This document shows positions 32,188-64,000 of a stretch of 64,000 bases of DNA, piece by piece; the stretch's first letter is position 1; each line of letters opens with the position of its first letter. Origin of the DNA: Oncomelania hupensis. Lineage: Eukaryota > Mollusca > Gastropoda > Littorinimorpha > Pomatiopsidae. Both the position numbers and the translations under genes were made by a program. The stretch spans positions 19,169,154-19,233,153 of the forward strand of contig CM072525.1 in assembly GCA_036898135.1 (NCBI GenBank), given 5' to 3'. The notes beneath the pieces were generated by a model, which was not told the origin of the DNA, ran no database searches, and saw only the letters and a program-made list of their open reading frames with translations.

Positions 32188-32815
32188 TTACATTACATTA
32201 CATTACATTACATTACATTACATTACATTACATTATTATTGCTTTAGGTCCAGCGGACTCTTCCGAGCTAAATCAGGACCGGACAACCCCTGATCCGCAT
32301 AAAAGATCTGCTGAAACAACCCTAGTGGTAAAACTGAAAGCTCTCCACCAGCCAGTCACTTTACAATAAAGACATCCCACGCAGGGGACGCTGAGGCTGT
32401 AGTACTACTCTAATTTATCGAACCCCCGTTTACAAAAACAAAATATAATACAAACATCAATAAATTATCCACAAAACACATACATATAAAAGGCCCACAT
32501 TGCTAAATAATAACATCACAGGAAGCCCTAGTGACCACCTGGCAGAAAGCGTCCAATATTCCCAAGCTGATCCAACAGACCTCATACAGAAATAAGGAGT
32601 CTTGACCCGGAGGGTTTTTCAAGAAAAAGGGTAGATGACTGGTCTAGCGAAGAAGAAGATAGTATAGCAGATTGATAGAACAGAGCAGGAATGAGAAAGA
32701 GCAAATGAGAAAGACAGCGACAGTGGGAATTTAAAGACTAAATTTCCAGAAAGTGGGGATACTATTTATACTGAAACCCCCGGCACCCCAACGGGGGAGT
32801 TCAAACTGTTTATGA
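32188..32815 (-). repeat. 700-bp dispersed repeat family, 5'-truncated copy C
   Basis: The reverse complement matches copy A from the GC-rich hairpin (CCCCGTTGGGGTGCCGGGGG) through CAGTATAAATAG to ACCTAAAGCAATAATAATG. Its tail is an ATTAC pentamer array at 32188-32235 in place of AATC. The 5' third is missing. Confidence 0.75.
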
Positions 32816-33252
32816 TACAGATGCGTCAGTAATCTTAATAACACAACCTTCTATAAGATCTTCGAGAGAAACGGCAGGTTGGATACAGGACGGTAATTCT
32901 TTAACACATTCTGATCAAGACCGTTTGTTTTTTTTTTTTTTTAAGGAATGGGATCACTAGCGCCTTTTTGAGTTAATACGAGAACTCGTAGAAATAAGTT
33001 ATAGCTTATATAACCTCTATATTTTATGGTCAGATCAGATATCGAATGTAACGGGTCAAATACTTTTCATTTTTACATTACTCGCTCAGATGTGCAGACA
33101 TGTATTATAATTCAGTTTTAAGTGAATATATATTGGGGTTTTGGTGCAGACATATAATATAATTCAGTTTCAAATGAATATTTCGGATATTTGAATTGGA
33201 ATTGTTTTTCCTCGTCCAACCGATGTTGATTCAATTTTCATTTCGCAAGATT

Positions 33253-33590
33253 ATCCTATCATATCCTATCCCGTAACTCGAAGGTCGCTGGGGTACCACA
33301 GATTGTACTCCATCTTTCTCTGTCCTCAGCAACCCTCATGGCTTCGCTCAGAGTCAAGCCAGTCCATTCTCGAATGTTTTCCTCCCACCTCTTTTTCTGT
33401 CTTCCTCTTCTTCTTCTGTCTCCTTGCACCGTGCCTTTCAGGATCACTTTGCAAGGCCTGATGCTGTGGTGACGTGGCCATACCATCGGAGTTTTCGTTT
33501 CTTCACCACTGTGAGCAGGTCATCGTGTTGTCCAATGGCTTAAATTGTGCGATGGTCTGTCGGATTTCGTTCTTGGTAAGGGGCTACATT
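33253..33590 (-). mobile_element. LINE 3' fragment (GGATA-tail family)
   Basis: Minus strand reads YGHVTT-like remnants, [20 protein letters not shown] and SEAMRVAEDRERWS, and ends GTTACGGGATAGGATATGATAGGATA. It is 5'-truncated. Confidence 0.75.
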
Positions 33591-34425
33591 ACATTACATT
33601 ACATTATTATTGCTTTAGGTCCAGCGGACTCTTCCGAGCCAAATCAGGACCGGACAACTCCCGATCCGCAAAAAAGATCTGCTGAAACAACCCTAGTGGT
33701 AAAACCGAAAGCTCTCCACCAGCCAGTCACTTTACAATAAAGACATCCCACGCAGGGGACGGCTGAGGCTTCACCCCAACCAAAGAGTTTATTATTAAAC
33801 TCTTTGCCCCAACTTATCGGACCCCCGTTTACAAAAACAAAATAGAATACAAACATCATTATAAATTATCAACAAAACACATACATATAAAATGCCTACA
33901 TTGCTAAATAATAACATCATAGGAAGCCCTAGTGACCACCTGGCAGAAAGCGTCCAATATTCCCAAGCTGATCCAACAGACCTCATACACAAACAAGGAG
34001 TCTTGTCCCGGAAGAGTTTTCAAGAAAAAAAAGGTAGGAGACTGGTCTAGCGAAGAAGACGATAGTATAGCAGATTGATAGAAAAGAGCAGGAATGAGAA
34101 AGAGCAAATGAGAAAGACAGCGACAGTGGGAATTTAAAGCACTAAATTTCCAGAAAGTGGGGATACTATTTATACTGAAACCCCCGGCACCCCAACGGGT
34201 GTGGGGCCGGGTAGCTCAGTTGGTAAGAGCGTCTTGCTAGTAACCGAAAGGTCGCTGGTTCGAATCCCGGATTGGTCAACGTGTGATCATATGATTTTCC
34301 CCTTTACCAACAACTGGCCCGCTGGTGTCAGTATAAATCGGTCCAGTAGTCACCTATATGCGAAAGTGTCGTGTGACTATAATCTACAAACAACCCCAAC
34401 GGGGGTTGGTAATGTGCTGAGTACA
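33578..34425 (-). repeat. 700-bp dispersed repeat family, copy D, interrupted by a SINE
   Basis: Minus-strand copy with an ATTAC-type tail (33583-33607) and the full TATA-hairpin region. Its GC hairpin is split by the family 1 SINE at 34200-34393, flanked by CCCCAACGGG on both sides. Confidence 0.7.
34200..34393 (+). mobile_element. tRNA-derived SINE, family 1, copy 2
   Basis: Begins at GTGGGGCCGGGTAGCTCAGT and includes TGGTTCGAATCCCGG. It ends ATAATCTACAAACAA. The 10-bp duplication CCCCAACGGG (34190-34199 and 34394-34403) shows retroposition into an existing repeat of the 700-bp family. Confidence 0.85.
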
Positions 34426-34785
34426 CGAATAAAACTCACTAAACCAAATATGCTGACATCACGCATTTAACAGCCTTTTGTACTGTGCAAAAATGTGACT
34501 AATATGAATTACTCCAAATACTGAGTGTCGGATTCCGGCCTGCAGCGATTATATAATTAGCTTCAATGTGTGGGTTTGAGTAATATAGGCTTCGTTGTAG
34601 GTCACAGCAGACCTACAACGATGAAAACATGAGATGCTACACACTTTTCTGCTATCCTATGCACCAACGGGAATCCCCTCAATGAAACATACTTCCGGTT
34701 TCTTTCTCCGCGTGTTTTAGTGAGTTATTTCCAAATATTCAAGAATAATAACATGTGTCACTGGCCACCAGTATCGTACCCTCAC

Positions 34786-34788
<3 letters not shown>

Positions 34789-34816
<28 letters not shown>

Positions 34817-34819
34817 GGC
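34789..34819. repeat. Poly-T then poly-G tract
   Basis: A T-run followed by about 23 G. Such a run is a G-quadruplex candidate and is error-prone in sequencing. Its exact length should not be trusted. Confidence 0.8.
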
Positions 34820-34824
34820 TGCAG

Positions 34825-35024
34825 TTTATTATCCCTTTCTATCGCCAGTGGCGCGCCTAAACCCTACCTACCTAACATTATTTGTGAATTTTTGAAAAAT
34901 ATTCGGAAAAACATAACGCCCAGATGCTGGCTCGAACCCACACCTGTCAGGCGCCATTGGTTTCTGGCTTGTGGACAGGGCAAGTTAGTCCCGCCTTAGC
35001 CCACTTGGCCACAACGCTCGCCTA
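34825..35024 (-). mobile_element. tRNA-derived SINE, family 3, copy 1
   Basis: The minus strand reads GCGAGCGTTGTGGCCAAGTG, later GTGTGGGTTCGAGCCAGCAT, and a body ending in AATGTTAGGTAGGTAGGGTT. The same order is found at 57049-57395 on the plus strand. The tRNA-like head has an enlarged central region. Confidence 0.7.
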
Positions 35025-35392
35025 ACATAGTCAACTACTTCGTGTTTTGTGAAGGTTGCGACGGTGAAGCTATGGAAAACTACTTCAGGTCCTGCTTCAC
35101 TGTCGATGATCGACGCACCTCCGAAGTCGCCACAAATACAGGCCTCTACGATTGTTTTTTGCATCCTTTCACTGAGCATGTACTTCCTCCACCGTTTTTA
35201 TACTTATCACACTCGTTTTCTGGCTCTAACAATCGTCGTTTTCGGCAATTTGCCATATTTAAAAGTCACGCATCAAGCTTTGATAAAAGCAAAACAAGCC
35301 AGACCGGAACGAACTTGGTTTTATTCTAACCTCGTTTTCATTTATAATGGCGATACCCACGAGTTTTTATGAGGGGTGCCGGAAAGTTGTGA

Positions 35393-35548
35393 TATTGGTA
35401 TGGTCACGTCACCAGAACATCAGGCTTTGCAGAGACCATCCTGCAAGACACGGTGCATGGAGGCAGAAGAAGAGGGAGACAGAAGAAGAGGTGGGAGGGC
35501 AACATTCGAGAATGGATTGGCTTGACACTGAGCGAAGCCGTGGGGGAT
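35393..35548 (+). mobile_element. Short LINE 3' fragment (GGATA-tail family)
   Basis: Contains remnants coding GHVTRTSGFAETIL, QKKRETEEEVG and IREWIGLTLSEA-like sequence. The terminal GGATA tail is reduced to GGGGGATAGG. Confidence 0.6.
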
Positions 35549-35834
35549 AGGAATATAGGCTTACAATGTATCGGTATCCTTTATCGACCAGCGCCTTGAG
35601 CTGGAAAAAAACCTAAAAGAACGATATTAATTATTACTTAAAACAAATATTCAACTTCCAGCCGTTTCACTTTTAGCAACCTCTGACACTGTTTATAATA
35701 AATATATTACTGTTGTTTGTTGCGTCCACTTGCACCACCACCACCACCACTTACCACCACCACTATTCTGAGACTTGCAGATGAGTGCACGGTGTATAGA
35801 TGTTCTGCGCTTTTTTGGAATCTGGGCATTTTAG

Positions 35835-35836
35835 GA

Positions 35837-35920
<84 letters not shown>

Positions 35921-36420
35921 GGATTTTTATATAGCGGGTACTCCAGCCTATAACCAGACTCACCACGCTTTACATAGTCATTACATATATAAATACATGC
36001 ACTCGATGAAACATCACTTTTGCTACAATACACCAAAAGACGGGACAGTAAAGGTACAGACTATTTACAACTATGTACATAAATTACAAAAAAAGACAAA
36101 AATATACTATTTACAACTATGTACACAAATGACAAAAAAAGACAGAAAATAGAATAGCAAAAACCTACTCACAGCTATTTATATGCCCGGTTAGGCCCAG
36201 GAAGAAAAACAGTATAAATATTTACAGCCGTTTATACACTTACGGATCAGACATAGACAAAAGATGAGAGAATGGCAGCGGGATACAAATCAATCTGAAT
36301 AATGCAGTTTGAAGAGGTGGGTTTTGAGGGCCTTTTTGAATGCTTGTGTTGATTGTATGTTGCGGATATGAGAGGGAAGGGAATTAGTAGTATTATAGAA
36401 GGGGCTGCCCATTTTTTTAA
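35835..36420 (-). mobile_element. CR1/L2-like LINE 3' fragment with AAT tail
   Basis: The minus strand encodes YNTTNSLPSHIRNIQSTQAF then KKALKTHLFKLHY, a common C-terminal signature of CR1/L2-type reverse transcriptases (NSLP..IR....FK..LKT.LF). A 3' UTR follows, containing GTACCCGCTATATAAAAATC and ending in an ATT array. Confidence 0.65.
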
Positions 36421-36438
36421 TGGCAACATTGGCCGCCA

Positions 36439-36535
36439 GGGTTAGGGTTTGGGTTAGGGTTAGGGAAGGACCTAATCCTAACCCTTTCCGTAACCCTTTC
36501 CCTAACCCGAACCCGAACCCTAACCAATGTTGGAA
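36439..36535. repeat. Telomere-like TTAGGG sequence in head-to-head inverted arrangement
   Basis: GGGTTAGGGTTTGGGTTAGG occupies the first half. CCTAACCC- and CGAACCC-type variants follow on the opposite strand orientation. It is degenerate and internal, not a chromosome end. Confidence 0.8.
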
Positions 36536-36801
36536 TTCCAAAAATGGGCAGGCCAATTCTAGAATTGCGCCCAGATTCCAAAAAAGCGCAGAACATATAT
36601 ACGGTCTTTTGCAAAAATACCGAAAAGTAGATGGCCATAAACTTATGAATAGCTTCTACTGCATTTAGTAAAATAATGTAGGAGGGCTTTTAAAGCTGAT
36701 GAGATAAGGCATAGGCAAAGTATCACACCGTCTGCCCCGCACTTTTTTTTCTTTTTTTTTTTAAACAGCCGGCTTATCTAAATTGAAATTGGGAACACAA
36801 C

Positions 36802-36810
36802 ACGTGGCAG
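36802..36810. promoter_or_regulatory. ACGTGGCAG site, candidate unfolded-protein-response element
   Basis: ACGTGG is the core of UPRE/ERSE-type sites bound by XBP1/ATF6-type factors. The same nine bases recur at 37036-37044, beside the start of an ER folding gene. Function is inferred. Confidence 0.3.
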
Positions 36811-37004
36811 GGACTTTCATGTCAAACTGATTATGACAAGATGGTCCCAAAGGCATACACCATATTTTTTTGTATCAACAATAAATACGTTTTTTTTCTC
36901 TTATCTATTTAATAACTTACTAGACTTGTTCAAAGGCTGTGCCTACTTTTTTTGAGCAGACGACGCAATGGTCTCCGTGGGAACTGCAGATCGGAAACCC
37001 TTTA

Positions 37005-37016
37005 TGCGCATGCGCA
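37005..37016. promoter_or_regulatory. Palindromic NRF1-type site TGCGCATGCGCA
   Basis: A perfect 12-bp palindrome matching the NRF1 consensus, 33 bp upstream of the PDIA5-like start codon. It is consistent with a broadly active, TATA-less promoter. Confidence 0.45.
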
Positions 37017-37035
37017 ATGATAAATCATCTTCCGA

Positions 37036-37044
37036 ACGTGGCAG
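37036..37044. promoter_or_regulatory. Second ACGTGGCAG site near the PDIA5-like start codon
   Basis: Same nine bases as 36802-36810, only 4 bp before the chosen ATG. If transcription begins upstream it lies in the 5' UTR. Confidence 0.3.
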
Positions 37045-37048
37045 CATC

Positions 37049-61877
<24,829 letters not shown>

Positions 61878-62109
61878 GTAAGTGCACATTTGTCTTTTTC
61901 TTTCCACTGGTTTGAGTAGCACACTAGTAATGCTACCAGCAGTTTTCTCTCTTGAGAAAGAGTTTATATGGCTATAGGGTTGCACAGAGATTGAAATGAA
62001 GGGTGGGGAGTTGGAGTTGTGGGAGGGTGAGGGGGGGGGAAGAGAGAGTGGGGTATGATTGATGTAAAGAAATGATTCAAAATAAGGCAGCAAAATGTAC
62101 TGTTAAGGG

Positions 62110-62110
62110 G

Positions 62111-62151
<41 letters not shown>
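62110..62151. repeat. GAT microsatellite
   Basis: About 13 units, directly upstream of the transposase remnant. Confidence 0.9.
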
Positions 62152-62372
62152 ATGCGGTTTCGCGGATGTCACGCAAAAACTGAATTTCATTTGAGAAATT
62201 AGCGATCAACGCGAAATAAAAATCTGAGAGGAAAATTAAAATATGGAGAGGAAAATTAAAATAATGTAGCCAAAGTCTCATAGCAGACGACGAAAGTTGG
62301 TGAAACGCGGTAGGAAGTTGCCGATGCGCGCGCCTCCTCATGGGTTTCCGCCATTTTGCTCACAGTTCCAAC

Positions 62373-62888
62373 ATGTCGCGCGCAGACATTGTGGAGAAGA
62401 ACTCTAGCAGAGTGAAAGATATTGACAAAGACTGCGAAAATAAATGGAACTGGAACTGGTTTGATCGAACTTTTGAAAGCGTTCCTTTCTCTACATGGTG
62501 CGCGAAGCTGGAGGAACCTGGCAAAGCGTATTGCACTGGGAACATCATTGATGAGAAGTGTGCAAGTCTGAAGGTGGAGACATACAGCATTACAGACTGT
62601 GAAATACTTAATGCAGTCATGCAACAAAACAGCTGTTGCATATTTCAGGAGGGAGGACATCAGTACCAGCCAGTGGACAAGGATCTCTGCAGGAACATGA
62701 TGATCTTGGAGGACTTACAATGCCTATCTTGCCTCCCAGAAAGAAGCCACTGCAACTATTCAGACACACTGAAAGCTCCTGCCCCAGCTGCTGCTGCAAG
62801 CAAAAGGAAATACTGCAGCATGATGGATTTTGTCAATAAGAAAGCCCGGCTTGACCATGCAGCATCCCTGACAAAAGACAAGTGTTAG
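62373..62888 (+). pseudogene. N-terminal remnant of a hAT/DUF4371-like transposase gene
   Basis: ATG at 62373 (an in-frame ATG at 62340 is also possible) opens MSRADIVEKNSSRVKD, then NKWNWNWFD, WCAKLEEPGKAYCTGN and a Ser/Lys-rich end with KRKYCSMMDFVNKKAR. W...PGK..C.xx resembles the BED-like zinc-finger start of molluscan hAT-type proteins, with the second Cys pair incomplete. It stops after 171 residues (from 62373), so no catalytic domain follows. It lies downstream of the microexon in the PDIA5-like gene and does not splice into it. Confidence 0.45.
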
Positions 62889-64000
62889 GAGACATTTTGA
62901 GCTTGAAGAGCTCTGTAACAGACTGTCACATCAGCCAGGATGTGTAGGTGTTTTTACTGTGTCAGTGTGCCTTCGGAATCAGAATGTGACTTCTCTGGAT
63001 CTATGTTGCATTTTAACAAGCCAGTAAACATTTTGTAAACTGGCTGATCGTAATGATAGACAGACCATCACCGACCGACACTTTTGGCCAGGCTGTCAAT
63101 GTAACACTCAACTGCACAAATTCGGTATTGGATCTTTTTCAGGGATTTTTCTTAATTTGTATTGGACCCCTGATAAATGATGATGATGATGATGATGATC
63201 ACACAAAACATCCTGGCAGCATGCTGTGAGAAACAAAAGAAGTCAAACACAAATAAAAAATCTGGGTTTCAGGATGTGAAACGCAGGCAAGAGAATGTTT
63301 GTGTGAATGCAGGGAGAAGTTGGAATAATTGTTACAAGAGTGTGATGTGATGGAAGCGGATTATTGTGAATTCTTCGCATGAATTTTCAACGCGATCTCC
63401 CCTTTGTAATTCCTTTTGAGGTTAATAAAGTTTATTGGATCGGTACGAAACGCAGTACACAGTTACAGTGGGTTTTATCATTTATGTGATTGAATGAGTT
63501 TGCTGTTGGCGGACCCTGAAATCCTTTGTATTCTCCACCCTGTATATGACGCTTGTCTCACATAGCACAAGTCATTTGTACTGACTGTAGAATTTTCTTT
63601 ATCCTGTAGAATTTAGCAGCTGATACTGTGATGTAATAGAATTTTGACATCGAAGCGCGATGACCCAAGTAAACAGCTTTTTATGATTCGGTAGAGTTTT
63701 AGCCTTGAATCACAGTAATGGCCAGATATGTGAGCTTGTCAATAAATTTATTATTATTATTAGTAGTAGTAGTAGTAGTAGAAGTAGTTTAAGTTAGACC
63801 CAGATTTAGATAATAAAGGTTTAGTCATTTTCCTTAATAACCAAGTTTTGAAGTTGTGCTTCTTGGTGTCAAATAATGAAGACGTTACAACATATTTTGA
63901 ACTCTTGGGCGAATAAATTTCTAATGTCCATATTGACACAGTGAATCAGCGTAATGCATTCTTTAAATTTGCTTTGTCCGATTGAGGTTAGACACAGGAT
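62889..64000 (+). other. Remaining intron of the PDIA5-like gene, no further exon found
   Basis: Contains GAT (63179-63199) and TAG (63758-63780) short arrays and AT-rich DNA. No segment continues lysine plus a thioredoxin C-terminal half, so the next coding exon is probably beyond the window. Confidence 0.45.

Larger units (their letters stand above)
35791..36603. mobile_element. Foldback element with a telomere-like core and an inserted LINE 3' fragment
   Basis: Positions 35791-35827 (TGTTCTGCGCTTTTTTGGAA core) are inverted at 36569-36603. A second inner inverted pair surrounds the telomere-like centre (arms about 36398-36432 and 36534-36565). The left arm is split by an AAT array and a minus-strand LINE C-terminal fragment (about 35835-36420). 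The right arm is uninterrupted. The inferred order is arm, TTAGGG-like core, inverted arm, with a later LINE insertion. Confidence 0.5.

Noticed and set aside
34204..34276. Possible tRNA gene on the plus strand
   Set aside because: The anticodon arm does not pair well. The sequence recurs at 20.8 kb with the same downstream body, and it is flanked by target duplications, so it is a SINE head.
36968..37048. Upstream in-frame ATG as the PDIA5-like start
   Set aside because: It would put 27 polar residues before the hydrophobic signal core and overlap promoter-like motifs.
62340..62888. 182-residue frame as the last PDIA5-like exon
   Set aside because: It has no thioredoxin character and does not complete the split lysine codon. 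It resembles a transposase N-terminus.

Overview
The window is eukaryotic nuclear DNA from an invertebrate. It has intron-rich genes with GT-AG introns, very long GA, GAT, AAT and CTTT microsatellites, tRNA-derived SINEs, LINE remnants and an LTR element. The repeat style and gene content suggest a marine mollusc, possibly a gastropod. That is inference, not proof.

Three cellular genes are supported by splice-consistent exons. (1) At 752-3569 (+) lie the last three visible coding exons of an arginine/serine-rich, splicing-type nuclear protein whose 5' part is outside the window. (2) At 18016-9122 (-) lies a complete eight-exon gene for ELAC1-type short tRNase Z. It encodes 359 residues and keeps every metal-ligand position. 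(3) At 37049-61877 (+) lie 19 exons of an ER protein disulfide isomerase of the PDIA5 kind. It has a signal peptide, a non-catalytic thioredoxin-like domain and four CxxC domains (CGYC, then CGHC three times). Its 3' end lies beyond the window. Genes 1 and 2 converge. Genes 2 and 3 diverge across about 19 kb of transposon-rich DNA.

The main mobile element is a full-length, very young LTR retrotransposon at 22514-30608. Its 1541-bp LTRs are nearly identical and it has a 5-bp target duplication GTCTT. Its pol order is protease, integrase, reverse transcriptase, RNase H, so integrase comes before reverse transcriptase as in the Gmr1-like Ty3/gypsy group. One in-frame TGA separates integrase from reverse transcriptase.

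Other repeats fill introns and spacers. They include a 700-bp TATA-containing repeat family with 12-bp target duplications, and three tRNA-like SINE families. A LINE family ending in a GGATA tail recurs in many fragments. DNA transposon derivatives resemble hAT, piggyBac, P/THAP and pogo/Tigger elements. A telomere-like foldback element lies near 36 kb. Several are nested: a piggyBac-like element sits in a hAT-like element, which sits in a minisatellite, which sits in an ELAC1 intron.
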